Below are positions 37,526 through 48,072 of a stretch of DNA of 64,000 nucleotides, piece after piece. Below the pieces are notes generated by a model. It was not told the DNA's origin. It saw nothing but the letters and a program-made list of their open reading frames with translations, and searched no databases. Made by a program: the position numbers and the translations under genes. This DNA is from Myxococcota bacterium (GTDB lineage Bacteria; Myxococcota_A; UBA9160; UBA4427), in NCBI GenBank assembly GCA_028278345.1, contig JANQEL010000235.1, forward strand, positions 62,001 to 126,000. Reading direction: 5' to 3'. Each line of letters opens with the position of its first letter. Within the stretch, counting starts at the first letter, position 1.

Positions 37526-38386
37526 ATGAGTGGCGAGCAGAACGAAACACCTGCAGTTCCGGGGCCTTCCACCCGCCTCACTGCGGCGGTGCGGATGCTG
37601 CTGCGCCCGCTCGTCCACCTGCTCCTTTCGCGTCAGATCACCTTCCCGATGTTGAGTGGTTGGTTGAAGGAAATCTACGTCGAGGTGGCGCGCGACGAGT
37701 TCGCGATCGAGGGCAAGCGGCTCACCGATAGCCGCGTGCACCTGCTCACCGGCATCCACCGCAAGGACGTGAAGCGTCTGCGCGAGCAACCCGAGGATGC
37801 CGAGACGGAAGAGCGGCCGAAGTCGCTGACGCTGGGCGCCCAGATCGTGGCGCGCTGGACCGACGTGGCCGAGTTCCAGGACGAAGCCGGCAAGCCGCGC
37901 CCGCTGCCGCGGCGGCCGACGCCGGTTGAAGCCAGCTTCGAGGATCTCGTGGCCTCGGTGAGTCGCGACATCCGCCCGCGCTCGGTGCTCGACGAGTGGT
38001 TGCGGCTCGGTGTCGCCTCCCTCGACGACTCCGATCACGTCGTGCTGAACGGCGATGCCTTCATCCCGAGCAAGAGCTTCGAAGAAAAGGCCTACTCCCT
38101 CGGTCATACCCTGCACGATCACATCGCGGCCGGCGCCCACAACCTGCGCGACGGCGACCCGCCGATGATGGAGCGCAGTGTCTTCTATGCCTCTCTTTCC
38201 GACGAATCGGTGCAAGAGCTGCTCGAGCTCGCAGAGGCGCGCGGCATGGATGCGCTGCACGAAGTGAATCGCCGCGCGATCGAGCTGCAGGAGCGCGATG
38301 GCGGAGGGAAGGGCGCCGTGCACCGCATGCGCTTCGGCATCTACAGCTTCCGCGCGAAGCGTGGGGATGGCGATTATGGCGATTGA
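37526..38386 (+). CDS. DUF6502-like protein
   Basis: MLLRPLVHLLLSRQITFPMLSGWLKEIYVEVARDEFAIEGKRLTDSRVHLLTGIHRKDVKRLRE. Confidence 0.75.
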   Translation: MSGEQNETPAVPGPSTRLTAAVRMLLRPLVHLLLSRQITFPMLSGWLKEIYVEVARDEFAIEGKRLTDSRVHLLTGIHRKDVKRLREQPEDAETEERPKSLTLGAQIVARWTDVAEFQDEAGKPRPLPRRPTPVEASFEDLVASVSRDIRPRSVLDEWLRLGVASLDDSDHVVLNGDAFIPSKSFEEKAYSLGHTLHDHIAAGAHNLRDGDPPMMERSVFYASLSDESVQELLELAEARGMDALHEVNRRAIELQERDGGGKGAVHRMRFGIYSFRAKRGDGDYGD

Positions 38387-39641
38387 ACGCCGCTTGCGAT
38401 CGCGCTCGTGGGTCGCGCTCGTTGGCGCGATCGCACTGCTGTGTTCGACGCCCGCACTCGCGAACGACCCGTGCGCGGCGAACGGCGCCGAGCAACCGCT
38501 GCAGCTCGCCCAGAGTGATTCCGGCATCTCGGGCACAGGGCTCGACGGCGGTGACGACTCCGGCATCGGGGGCACGGGGCTTTCGGGCGGCGACGATTCG
38601 GGCATCGGCGGAACCGGTATCTACGGAACCATCACGGCCTTCGGCAGCATCTGCGTGAACGGCCTGCGCGTGCACTACGATGAAGGCACGCCCGTCGAAG
38701 TCGATGGCAGCGCAGCGAGCGCATCGTCACTCGCGATCGGCCAGGTGGTCGCGGTCGACGCCCTGACCCACGGCGGCGAGAGCGGCGAACTCACGGCACG
38801 CAGCGTGAGCGTTCACAGCCTGCTCTCCGGCCCGATCACGGGCATCGACGAACGGGCGCAGATGCTCGACGTCATGGGCGCACCGGTCGAGGTTTCCGCC
38901 GAGGCGTTCGCCCACGCGGCACAGCTCGGTGTCGGTTCTCGGGTGAAGGTCGCGGGCCTGCGGCGAGACGATGGGGTCGTGGAGGCGAGCCTGCTGACGG
39001 ATGCGGATCGCGACGCGCCCGACGCGATCGCGGGGCTCGCGCGCATCGAACCGAACGATGAGATCCACGTCGGCGGCATCGCGCTCACGGGCGGCGGCGT
39101 CCCCGAAGTCGCGGCGGGAGATCACCTGCGCGCAGAGGGGCGCTACTTCGTGACGACGCGTCGCTTCGACGTCCAGCAGGTGAGCTCGATGCCACTGCTC
39201 TCGAGCGACGTCGCGCGGCTCTCCGTCGAAGGCTTCGTGCACGAGATCGGTGCCGAGGGGCGGCTCTTCCTGCCCGGCGTCGAAGTGGAGCGAACCTCCC
39301 TCGAACGCGCCACGGGGGCCGTCGACCGCGCGACACGCGTGCGCGTCACCGGCAGTCGCGACCGCTTCGGGCGGTTGCGCGTCGAGCGGCTCCAGCGCGT
39401 CGATCGGCCGAAGCTCGAGATCGACACGATGCGCGCGCGGGCGCGCATGCGGGCCCAGCGCGCGGATCGTCCGCAGAAGATCCAGAAGAAGGCGAACGAT
39501 ACGAGGCCCACGCGCGTCGACATCCTCAAACCCGAGCGCCCCCAGAAGCCGATTCGCCCGCGGCCCCCAGAGCGGCCGACCAAGCCCGACATTCCCACGG
39601 TGATCGACGACGCGGCGGTTCGCGACGCCATGCGTCGCTGA
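38376..39641 (+). CDS. DUF5666-type secreted protein with N-terminal SGIGGTG repeats
   Basis: MAIERRLRSRSWVALVGAIALLCSTPALAND; DSGISGTGLDGGDDSGIGGTGLSGGDDSGIGGTGIYGTITAFGSICVNGL. Confidence 0.75.
   Translation: MAIERRLRSRSWVALVGAIALLCSTPALANDPCAANGAEQPLQLAQSDSGISGTGLDGGDDSGIGGTGLSGGDDSGIGGTGIYGTITAFGSICVNGLRVHYDEGTPVEVDGSAASASSLAIGQVVAVDALTHGGESGELTARSVSVHSLLSGPITGIDERAQMLDVMGAPVEVSAEAFAHAAQLGVGSRVKVAGLRRDDGVVEASLLTDADRDAPDAIAGLARIEPNDEIHVGGIALTGGGVPEVAAGDHLRAEGRYFVTTRRFDVQQVSSMPLLSSDVARLSVEGFVHEIGAEGRLFLPGVEVERTSLERATGAVDRATRVRVTGSRDRFGRLRVERLQRVDRPKLEIDTMRARARMRAQRADRPQKIQKKANDTRPTRVDILKPERPQKPIRPRPPERPTKPDIPTVIDDAAVRDAMRR
38517..38633 (+). repeat. 39-nt in-frame tandem repeat, ~3 units (D-S-G-I-x-G-T-G-x-x-G-G-D)
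   Basis: Units start at 38517, 38556 and 38595 (last partial/diverged). Confidence 0.7.
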
Positions 39642-39675
39642 TCGCCCGCTCCTGGGAGTCCTCTAGACTCCCCGC

Positions 39676-41139
39676 ATGCGAATCGCTCTCGGGTTCCTCC
39701 TCGCGCTGCTCGTCACGAGCTTCTCCTGCGCAACGCCCGACGACGGGGCGCCGCGCTACGCGAACGCCACCATGGGGATCGCGTCCAACTTCTCCGAACA
39801 GTGGGCGGTCTACACCGATCACGCTTCGGCGCCCGAGCTGGTGAAGCCCCAGTTCCCACCCGACAAGGGCCCCGATGAATCGCCGCTGCTACTGGCGATG
39901 CGTTCGACGGGGGATGCGTTTGCGCGCGTGCTCGTCGATCCGGTGCCGCATTCGTGGGATGCGCGCCAGTACTTCGATCGCCTGTTCTTCGCCTTCGGGC
40001 GCCATGCCGAGATCTTCGAGGTGTCGCAGAGCATCGAGCACGACGCCGTGCGCTGGGTCTACCGCGATCGATCGATGGAGAACGAGCTCGTCTTCATCGA
40101 GACGGTGACCGTGCGCGCGGGCTATGGCATTCGCATCAGCTACTGGACGCCATCTTCGGTGCTGCCGCTCTACCGTTCGGAGTTCCAGGCGCTCACCGAA
40201 CACTGGCGCTTCCGCGATGAAGAGGGCGAGTGGCAGACACGATGGGTGGGGCTCGAGGACGCGCTCTCGCGAGAAGGCTTCGAACACATCGCTCTCGTCG
40301 AGCCGGGGCGTACCGTCGAAGGCTGCGCGCTGGGCGAACACCCGTTGCTCTTCGAGGTGCCCGGCGAACAGGGCACCTTGCACCTCTTCGGTTCGGTGCA
40401 TCTCGGAGAGCCGAGCCTCTACCCGCTGCCCGATGTGATCGAAGCCGCGTTCAAGGATTCGGATAGCCTCGTCGTCGAACTCGACATCACCGCGATCCCC
40501 GTGCAGCGCGAGGTCGCGGCGTTGATGGAGACGCTCGGGTCGCTGCCCGTGGGCGAGCACGTGCGCGACCACCTCGAAGCGGGCACGTACCGCAAGCTCG
40601 AGGAGGCGTTCAGCGAGCTCGGTATCCCGATGCGCAGCTTCACGAACCTGAAGCCCTGGGCAATCGCCACCGTGCTGACGGCGATCAAGCTGCAGTCGCT
40701 TGGATACATGCCGCGCTACGGCGTGGATCGCTACTTCCTCGACCGGGCGGGCACACGAGAGATCGTGAGCCTCGAAACCCCTCGCGAACAACTCGCGATG
40801 CTCGACGGCATCGATGGCGAGTTGTATCTCGCCTTCTCGATGCTCGGCTTCGAGACGTTCGATCAAGACGCGAAGGACATCATGCGCGCGTGGCGCTGCG
40901 GCGACGCCGACGCGATCGAATCCCTCTTCGTCGCGACCCCCGCCAACCGGTTGCCCGGTTCAGACGACGTTCTCGATGCGATCTTCTACGAACGAAACGA
41001 ACGCATGGCCGACGCGGCGGCGAAGCGGCTCGAGGTGCCCGGTGAGCACTTCATGGTGGTGGGAGCGGGCCACCTGGTGGGCGAACGCGGCATTCCCGCC
41101 CTGCTGCGGGAGCGCGGCTACGAGGTGATCTCGCACTAG
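39676..41139 (+). CDS. TraB/GumN family lipoprotein-like protein
   Basis: GTLHLFGSVHLGEPSLYPLPDVIEAAFKDSDSLVVELDI; C-terminal FMVVGAGHLVGERGIPALLRERGYEV; N-terminal signal with Cys. Confidence 0.85.
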   Translation: MRIALGFLLALLVTSFSCATPDDGAPRYANATMGIASNFSEQWAVYTDHASAPELVKPQFPPDKGPDESPLLLAMRSTGDAFARVLVDPVPHSWDARQYFDRLFFAFGRHAEIFEVSQSIEHDAVRWVYRDRSMENELVFIETVTVRAGYGIRISYWTPSSVLPLYRSEFQALTEHWRFRDEEGEWQTRWVGLEDALSREGFEHIALVEPGRTVEGCALGEHPLLFEVPGEQGTLHLFGSVHLGEPSLYPLPDVIEAAFKDSDSLVVELDITAIPVQREVAALMETLGSLPVGEHVRDHLEAGTYRKLEEAFSELGIPMRSFTNLKPWAIATVLTAIKLQSLGYMPRYGVDRYFLDRAGTREIVSLETPREQLAMLDGIDGELYLAFSMLGFETFDQDAKDIMRAWRCGDADAIESLFVATPANRLPGSDDVLDAIFYERNERMADAAAKRLEVPGEHFMVVGAGHLVGERGIPALLRERGYEVISH

Positions 41140-41209
41140 GGCGCTTTCTACGCGAGTTGGGCTCGCCTCTCATGCTCTCGGCTTGACACGACCCCGCCCG
41201 CGTGAGTGA

Positions 41210-41476
41210 ATGGGTGCCATGAAACAAGGCGTACTCGTGATGTGGTTGGTGCTGCTCGTCGGCATGTTGGTCGGCGGCAGGTTCGGTGCGATCGCGGGGC
41301 CGATCTTCTGGCTCCTCGCGGTCGTGCACCTCGTCGAATTCTTCTGGAAGCGAAGCGTGCTCGAGAAGGCCGGCGGCTCGATGGGGCAGCACTTCATCCA
41401 GGTGATGATCTACGGGCTCTTCCACTGGAAGCCCCTCGAAGAAGCGCAGCAGGGCGGCTCGGCGGATTCGGCCTAG
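41210..41476 (+). CDS. Small hypothetical membrane protein
   Basis: 88 aa, two hydrophobic segments MWLVLLVGMLVGG / IAGPIFWLLAVVHLVEFF. Confidence 0.6.
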   Translation: MGAMKQGVLVMWLVLLVGMLVGGRFGAIAGPIFWLLAVVHLVEFFWKRSVLEKAGGSMGQHFIQVMIYGLFHWKPLEEAQQGGSADSA

Positions 41477-41961
41477 TGACCAATCCCATCACCCGGTTGC
41501 TCGTACTCGCCCCGACCCTGGCGTTGGCGGCGGGCTGTGCTTCGGAGCCCCCGGCTCCCGCGCCGGCCGAGGCCGCTGAAGCGGCACCGCAGATCACCCT
41601 CGCGAATGGCGAAGCCAACTGGATCGTCGTCGAAGACGCGACCCGAAGTGGCGCGACCTTCACCTTCTCCGAGGTGCACATCGCCGCCAACGGCTGGCTC
41701 GTCATGCACCCCTTCGAGAACGGCAAGCCCAACGGCAACATCTACGTCGGCGCCACCTACATCGCGGCGGGCACCAACCGCGACGTCGAAATCACCGTCG
41801 ACCCGGAGCCCAACACCGGCGACATGTTCATCGTGATGCTCCACAGTGACGTCAACGAGAACCAGGTGTTCGACTTCGTCTTTGTCGACGAACGCAACGT
41901 CCTCGACAAAGCCGTCTTCGAAGGCGCGACGATGATCGCCCACGCCATCGCGGCGCCCTGA
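41476..41961 (+). CDS. Hypothetical lipoprotein (DUF7282-like)
   Basis: GTG start; VTNPITRLLVLAPTLALAAGCASEPPAPAP lipobox; VVEDATRSGATFTFSEVHIAANGWLVMHPFENG. Confidence 0.68.
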   Translation: MTNPITRLLVLAPTLALAAGCASEPPAPAPAEAAEAAPQITLANGEANWIVVEDATRSGATFTFSEVHIAANGWLVMHPFENGKPNGNIYVGATYIAAGTNRDVEITVDPEPNTGDMFIVMLHSDVNENQVFDFVFVDERNVLDKAVFEGATMIAHAIAAP

Positions 41962-41976
41962 CGCTCGGTTCCCCGC

Positions 41977-44900
41977 CTACGACTCGCTCGCCGTTGTCGA
42001 GGAGCGCGCGCCGCTCCTCTGCGCGCCCATGCGCGTCGCGGTTGTCCGCGAGTAGGCGATCGACCCGATCGCACTGAAGATCATTGCGATCACGAGCAGG
42101 GCGAGACCGCGATCGTCGATCGAGGGAACCTGGGTGAGTTCCACGAAGTGGGTCTCGGCCATGTCGTAGGCCGCAATGCCGACCTGCGACCCCATGACGC
42201 GTCCCGCCAGATCGTCAGCCTCCACATGGATGCCGCCCCACAGGCGCGAGATGCCCGCCTCGTCCGCGGCATCGTAATAGCGCGCCCACTGCAAGGTGAT
42301 GGGCGCGGTCGGGCCGTTCTCGAACTCGAGGAACGAGCCCTGGGGCGCCGTGAAGGTGCCGAGACCACCCGGGAAATAGGAGTCCCCGGTGAACAGCGTC
42401 AGCACTTCGGCCGCGGCGCGGCTGAAGGTGCTGTGACCCGAGGTATATCCTGCAAACGGCGGCGTGACGAAGGTCTCGCGCTGGTAGGGAAGCCACTCGA
42501 TGGCGCGGATCCACTCGACGCCGCTGTACTGCGTGTGGGGGTCCCCGGGCTGGCCGGGCCAGGTGCGGATCGCGATCTCACCGATCGCCGGCTGTCCCTG
42601 GTCGTCGAGCACGTTCTCGTGGCGCTGGCCGGGCTGGCTGCTTGCGACGGTCACGACCTCGATCAGGCCCGGCACGAGCGGTAATCCGTCGATATCGAAG
42701 CTCGGGTCGAAGACGTCGGTGCTCTGCCCCCTGCCGCCCATGTAGCGGATCTGGGTGATGGGTCGCACGTAGTCGTACTTGCGCTTCGCGTCCCACGCGG
42801 CGATCGCCGCGTCACTCACCGCGGCATTGAGGGCGAAGTAGAGCTTCACGTCCCACTCGAGGTCGTTCACGATGGGGCCGACACCGCCGATCCGCTTGAC
42901 CGTCTGCGGGTGGTCGGAAACGTAGTTGGCGAGCGTGTTCCAGTGGCCGGGGGGCGTTTCGGAATCGGGGCCGTCGGCCCAGAACTCGGCGAGTACGCGG
43001 CCATAGTCGGCGCGCTTGACCACATTCGGTGCATAGGGTTGGCCGGTCGACGGGTTGATCGAGTAGCCGGTGCCGTCGTTTGTGCCCAGTGTGTTGTTGA
43101 AGATCGCGCCCGGCGAGACGTCGATCATCACATTGTCGTCGGGGTCGACCCAACTGCTGAACTCGATGACTTCAGTGATCTTGTCCTTGAACTCGTCGTC
43201 GGACGCGCACGGGTAGATGAAGCAGCCGAGATAGGGCGGGTCGCCGGGGTCGAGGTAGACGTGGTTTGCGCTGGCGCGCGAAAGAGCAAACGGCGTGACG
43301 TTGCCCCAATGCGAGCCGAGGAACTCCTGGGTGCTCGCGCCGACGTTGATGCCGTTCTGAAGGATCAGGTACTCGAGGGAGAGGGGTTGCCAGCGGTTGG
43401 GATCGCTCAGCGGCGGAGGCTGCTGGCCCGGTACCCGGGCCTGGGTGACGCCCGCAAGATCGACCAGCATCGGCACGTTGATGGGCGCGTAGGTCGGATC
43501 CGTATAAGCCGCAACCTCGTTCGCGCCGTCTGCGTTCCCGGCGGTCAGGACCGTGTAGGCGATGTGATTGCCGAGTTCGGCGTCCGGGTCGACGCCGCCG
43601 CTGCTCGCGGTGAAACCCTTGTCGTAGCCCAGGTAGTCCATCAACGCGTCGAAACTCGTCGATGCATACGCGGCGGAGTCGGGCGACGACTTCGGCTCGA
43701 CGAAGCGGGCCTTCACGATGCGGTAGGCGGCGTAGCTCATCGCCTTCTCGCGGGAGGCCTCGACATCGTTCGAGTGGACCAGCTTGTCGACGAAGTAGCC
43801 ACGCCCCACTTCGCTGTACGCCGTCCAGGCATCCCACATGCCGGCCGACATGTGGAAGAGATTGCGGGAGTGCACGGTGGGCGCCGGGTAGTCGCGGCGA
43901 ATGGCGTCGAGCAGGACCTCGTTCCACAGCCGCGCTACCGAGAGCGCGGCCACCATGCCGTCACAGGCATCGCCAATGTGGTCGAAGTCCCAATCGCCCT
44001 GGGTCGGATTCGCGTTGGACGGGCAGTTGTCGAGGGCATCGGACCACTCGTCGCCGTCCATGTCGTTGGCGTCGTTGCAAGCGTCGCCTTCCCCGTCGCC
44101 GTCGGTGTCTTCCTGAAGTGGGTTGTATACGTCAGGACAGTTGTCCTGGCTGGCCAGGACGCCGTCGCCATCCGTGTCGGAGTCGATGACGGCGGGCGGC
44201 ACGCTCGAAATGGCGGGTGCCGTGCCGCCGCCGATCTCCGAGGCCGTTCCGGCGGCGATCGAGATTCGCATCGTTCCGACGCCAGAGAGCGCGCTCGCGG
44301 TCACGGTTCGCGTCGTGGTGCCCGAGCCGGAAACCCCAACCGTCGCCGTGACGCTGCCGGTCGTGACCAGGGTGACGTCGCCCGGCGCCAGCGTGACGGT
44401 GTCCGCGCCCGAATAGTCGACGGTCCAGGAGATGGGACCAGTGGAGGTCGATAGCGGGCTTGGAAGGGAGACCGCCAGCTCGATCGGCGGCGTGATGGTG
44501 ATCTCCTGGTTCGCAGAGACGCTGGTCTGCGCCGTCGTCGTCCCGTCGGGCCAGGTGACCTCGACGAGGTCGACGGTCGCCGCCGCCCCCAGCCCGAACG
44601 TCGCCGCTGCGGGCTCTTGACTCGCCATGCTCCCACCGGCTCGAATGAGGCGCATGTAGGTGTTGCCGCCGATCGTGATGCGGACCACCGAGCCGATGCC
44701 GCGTCGGTTGCCGCCGATCGTCAGGCGCGGTTTGACGGTCAGGAAGTTGTTCGGGCTGCCGCCGCCAGTGTGCTGGTTCTCGAGTAGGCGCACGGATCCT
44801 GTGAGGGTCGTCTGCAGGAGGTCGGGGTCCCCGTCCCCGTCGTAGTCGAACGCGGCGAGCCCGCTGCCGTTGTACGTGTCGTCGAAGTCGACGCTCGCCG

Positions 44901-46056
44901 ATTCATCGGTGAAGGTCATCGCGGGGTTCTGGTCGTTGTGCCAGAAACGCGATGGGTCGTCGCTGAAGGGCGGGAGGAAGCCGAAGCCGTTGGTGGCGGC
45001 GAGATCGAGCCAGGTATCGCCATCGGCGTCGAAAAACGTCGTTCCCCAGCCCCAGCCCGCATTGTGGACGCCCGAAAAGTAGGCGATCTCGTCGAAGGAG
45101 GGGTTCAGGCCGGTGGTGTCGTTTCGAAACAGGACGTTGTGCTTGAAGCCGACCCGGATGTTGGTGATGAAGATGTCGAGATCGCCATCGTTGTCAGCGT
45201 CGCCGACCGCCACGCCCATCTCGTTGAATGCCGTGTCGACGCCGGCGGCCACGGAGATGTCGGTGAATGTGTTGTCGCCGTCGTTGATCCAGAGCCGATT
45301 GGGCGCGGCGTCGATGGATTCGAAGATGTCCATCAGCCCGTCGTTGTTCCAGTCGTGGAAGACGGGCTGGAAACTCCGGACGTCGGTGCCGACGGAAATA
45401 CCGCTCGAATCGGAGATGTCCGAGAACGTGCCGTCCCGATTGTTGAGGAAGAGGAACGACGCGTCGCCCCAGACCGAGATGAACAGCTCCAGGTATCCAT
45501 CGCCGTTGATGTCACCTGCGGCCATCCCCCCGACCGAATCGCCCAGGCCACCGCCGACGTTCGTCGAGAGGCCCGCCGCCACCGATACGTCCGTGAAGAG
45601 GCCCGGAGATGTCTGGCGATAGAGCTTGAGCGTCGGGTTGGTGCAGGGCGGCAGGATGCCGTAGCAGTCGCCGGCCACTGCGAGATCGAGCAGGCCGTCG
45701 CCGTCGTAGTCGAAGAAGAGGGCCGACCGGTGCCTGTCCAGCGAGTCGACGCCGGCCGCGGCCGCGATCTCCGTGTAGTTCCCGACACCGTCGTTCTCGT
45801 AGAGCTGGTCGCTGATGCCGGAAGCGTTCGGCACGAAGATGTCCACATCGCCGTCGTCGTCGTAGTCGGCTGCCGCGACGCCGCCGAATGTGCCACCGGC
45901 TGCGGCGAACGAACCGATGCCGCGAGTCCCGGAGACCTCGACGAACTGGATGTCGGGGGCACCCAGCGCAGGTGAGCTGAGGGTCGTGAGGGTGAGCCAG
46001 AAGGCGAAGAGGTTGACGCACGCGGCGAGGCTGCGTCGGCGACTCGGGTAGCGCAA
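41977..46056 (-). CDS. FG-GAP/ASPIC-UnbV (CRTAC1-like) + thrombospondin type-3 repeats + vanadium-haloperoxidase-like PAP2 domain
   Basis: Repeated [12 protein letters not shown]-type FG-GAP motifs; [86 protein letters not shown]-terminal TM. Confidence 0.88.
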   Translation of the reverse strand: MRYPSRRRSLAACVNLFAFWLTLTTLSSPALGAPDIQFVEVSGTRGIGSFAAAGGTFGGVAAADYDDDGDVDIFVPNASGISDQLYENDGVGNYTEIAAAAGVDSLDRHRSALFFDYDGDGLLDLAVAGDCYGILPPCTNPTLKLYRQTSPGLFTDVSVAAGLSTNVGGGLGDSVGGMAAGDINGDGYLELFISVWGDASFLFLNNRDGTFSDISDSSGISVGTDVRSFQPVFHDWNNDGLMDIFESIDAAPNRLWINDGDNTFTDISVAAGVDTAFNEMGVAVGDADNDGDLDIFITNIRVGFKHNVLFRNDTTGLNPSFDEIAYFSGVHNAGWGWGTTFFDADGDTWLDLAATNGFGFLPPFSDDPSRFWHNDQNPAMTFTDESASVDFDDTYNGSGLAAFDYDGDGDPDLLQTTLTGSVRLLENQHTGGGSPNNFLTVKPRLTIGGNRRGIGSVVRITIGGNTYMRLIRAGGSMASQEPAAATFGLGAAATVDLVEVTWPDGTTTAQTSVSANQEITITPPIELAVSLPSPLSTSTGPISWTVDYSGADTVTLAPGDVTLVTTGSVTATVGVSGSGTTTRTVTASALSGVGTMRISIAAGTASEIGGGTAPAISSVPPAVIDSDTDGDGVLASQDNCPDVYNPLQEDTDGDGEGDACNDANDMDGDEWSDALDNCPSNANPTQGDWDFDHIGDACDGMVAALSVARLWNEVLLDAIRRDYPAPTVHSRNLFHMSAGMWDAWTAYSEVGRGYFVDKLVHSNDVEASREKAMSYAAYRIVKARFVEPKSSPDSAAYASTSFDALMDYLGYDKGFTASSGGVDPDAELGNHIAYTVLTAGNADGANEVAAYTDPTYAPINVPMLVDLAGVTQARVPGQQPPPLSDPNRWQPLSLEYLILQNGINVGASTQEFLGSHWGNVTPFALSRASANHVYLDPGDPPYLGCFIYPCASDDEFKDKITEVIEFSSWVDPDDNVMIDVSPGAIFNNTLGTNDGTGYSINPSTGQPYAPNVVKRADYGRVLAEFWADGPDSETPPGHWNTLANYVSDHPQTVKRIGGVGPIVNDLEWDVKLYFALNAAVSDAAIAAWDAKRKYDYVRPITQIRYMGGRGQSTDVFDPSFDIDGLPLVPGLIEVVTVASSQPGQRHENVLDDQGQPAIGEIAIRTWPGQPGDPHTQYSGVEWIRAIEWLPYQRETFVTPPFAGYTSGHSTFSRAAAEVLTLFTGDSYFPGGLGTFTAPQGSFLEFENGPTAPITLQWARYYDAADEAGISRLWGGIHVEADDLAGRVMGSQVGIAAYDMAETHFVELTQVPSIDDRGLALLVIAMIFSAIGSIAYSRTTATRMGAQRSGARSSTTASES

Positions 46057-46385
46057 AACGAATCTCCAACCGCAGCAGCGGGTCAGCGAGTCCTTTCCTT
46101 GCTCGAATCATTATACGCACAGATCGCCGCGAGGCGGCGAAGCGATTGCAGGCAAGGACTTCACGCGCTGCACGTGGACCTCTCGAGAATGTCCAGATCG
46201 AGAGGTCGGGGTGCGAGGGCCGGTCGCGTACGGCAGGAGGTAGGCAAACGAAAGAACGACCTCCCGACCATTGCCAGGAGACGCATTTCCGTTCTAGTTC
46301 AAGGGGACTCCGGGCAGAGCTGCCGCCGCTGCCAGAACTCCCGGTTCTCGGCCGCGAGGATCGCGCCTTCGACGCGCCCGGCTCC

Positions 46386-47186
46386 TCAGTCGTCCAGCCC
46401 GAACACCTGCTCGATCGGGTAGAGCCCGGGCGCTTTGCCGACCAACCACGCCGCCGCGCGCACCGCGCCGCTCGCGAAGTGCTCCCGCGTCGCAGAGCGG
46501 TGGATCAGTTCCACGCGCTCGCCATTGCCGACGAACATGACGGTGTGCTCGCCGGCATTGTCGCCGCCGCGGAGCGTCTGCACGCCGATCGCGTCGACCG
46601 GGCGTTCGCCGGTATCGCCCGCCCGTTCGAGGACGAGCTTCTCCTCCAGCGACACGCCTCGCCCTTTGGCGACGGCTTCGGCCAGAAAGAGCGCCGTGCC
46701 ACTCGGCGCGTCCCGCTTCTTGTTGTGGTGGATCTCGAACAACTCCGCATCGAACTGGGGACCGAGCCGGCGACTCGCTTCCCTCGAAAGCCAGCCCAGC
46801 ACGTTCACCGCGAGCGAGAAGTTCGGCGCGTGCACCACGGGGATGCGCTGCGCCATCGCTGCGATCTCGCCGCGCTCCTCTGCGCTGAACCCGGTCGTCC
46901 CCGTCACGTACGCCACGCCCCCATCCGCCGCAGCGTGCAGATTCGCGAGGGTCGAAGCGGGGATCGAGAAGTCGATCACCACGTCGTAATCGGCCAGCGC
47001 CTTCTTTACGTCGTCGGTGACCGCGACTCCGTTCTCGAGCTCACGCCCGACCTCCGGGTGCCCGGGCCGCTCGAGAGCCGCGCCGAGCACCAAATCTGCG
47101 TGGGCTTCCACCTGGCTGCGCACCTGTTCGCCCATGCGCCCGAGGGCACCGACGACGAGTACGCGGTGCGCGTTGCTGCTGGCCAC
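46386..47186 (-). CDS. dapB: 4-hydroxy-tetrahydrodipicolinate reductase
   Basis: HRVLVVGALGRMGEQVRSQVEAHADLVLGAAL; VDFSIPASTLANLHAAADGGVAYVTGTTGF; HHNKKRDAPSGTALFLAEAV. Confidence 0.95.
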   Translation of the reverse strand: MASSNAHRVLVVGALGRMGEQVRSQVEAHADLVLGAALERPGHPEVGRELENGVAVTDDVKKALADYDVVIDFSIPASTLANLHAAADGGVAYVTGTTGFSAEERGEIAAMAQRIPVVHAPNFSLAVNVLGWLSREASRRLGPQFDAELFEIHHNKKRDAPSGTALFLAEAVAKGRGVSLEEKLVLERAGDTGERPVDAIGVQTLRGGDNAGEHTVMFVGNGERVELIHRSATREHFASGAVRAAAWLVGKAPGLYPIEQVFGLDD

Positions 47187-48064
47187 TAGAGAATCCCCAC
47201 TTCTTTGAGCACGGTCTGAAGGCGATCGCGGTTGGGCTGCGTGATCTGCGTGAGCGGCAGGCGGATTTCGTCGTCCACCAATCCCATCAGCGCGAGCGCC
47301 GCCTTCACGGGGATCGGATTGGTTTCCAGGAAGAGTGCCCGCATCACGGGCAGCAACTGGAAGTGGATCTCGCGCGCACGCGCGAAATCGTTTGCCTGGG
47401 CGGCGCCGAACAGCTCGAGCATCTGCCTGGGTGCCACATTCGACGTCACCGCGATCGAACCCCTTCCGCCGATCGACATCAACGGTAGAAGCAGCGAGTC
47501 GTCGCCCGACAGTACGCTGAAGTCATCGGGGCAGGCCGCGATGAGATCGGAGATCTGGTCGAGATCGCCGCACGCTTCCTTCACGCCGACGATGCACTCG
47601 TGCTCGGCGAGCCGCGCGATCGTTTCGGGCAGCACGTTCGACGCCGTTCGACCGGGGATGTTGTAGAGCACGAGCGGCAAGCCCGTCTCGTCCGCGATCG
47701 CTTCGAAGTGATCGACCAGCCCCGCTTGCGTGGGCTTGTTGTAGTAGGGCGAGAGCAGGAGTGCGCCCGCGGCGCCGGCCGCCTTTGCGTGCTTCGTGAG
47801 ATCGATCGCTTCACGGGTGTTGTTCGAACCGGTTCCCGCGATCACGGGCACGCGCCCGTCGGCGGCCGAGATCACGATGTCGATCACGGCGTTGTGCTCA
47901 TCGTGCGAAAGCGTGGCGGACTCGCCCGTCGAACCGCACGGAACCAGGCCGGTGATACCGGCGGCGATCTGCTGATCGACCAACGCACGCAGCGCCGCCT
48001 CGTCGACCTTGCCGTTCTTGAAGGGAGTGATGAGTGCGGTGTAGATGCCTTCGAACATCTTCAT
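47186..48064 (-). CDS. dapA: 4-hydroxy-tetrahydrodipicolinate synthase
   Basis: MKMFEGIYTALITPFKNGKVDEAALRALVDQQIAAGITGLVPCGSTGESATLSHDEH; PLVLYNIPGRTASNV; GVKEACGDL. Confidence 0.96.
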   Translation of the reverse strand: MKMFEGIYTALITPFKNGKVDEAALRALVDQQIAAGITGLVPCGSTGESATLSHDEHNAVIDIVISAADGRVPVIAGTGSNNTREAIDLTKHAKAAGAAGALLLSPYYNKPTQAGLVDHFEAIADETGLPLVLYNIPGRTASNVLPETIARLAEHECIVGVKEACGDLDQISDLIAACPDDFSVLSGDDSLLLPLMSIGGRGSIAVTSNVAPRQMLELFGAAQANDFARAREIHFQLLPVMRALFLETNPIPVKAALALMGLVDDEIRLPLTQITQPNRDRLQTVLKEVGIL

Positions 48065-48072
48065 ATCTCCTT

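Noticed and set aside
42910-44454. 514-aa + strand ORF opposite the haloperoxidase-like gene
   Set aside because: Antisense to a region with recognised motifs; V/R/G-rich pseudo-translation.
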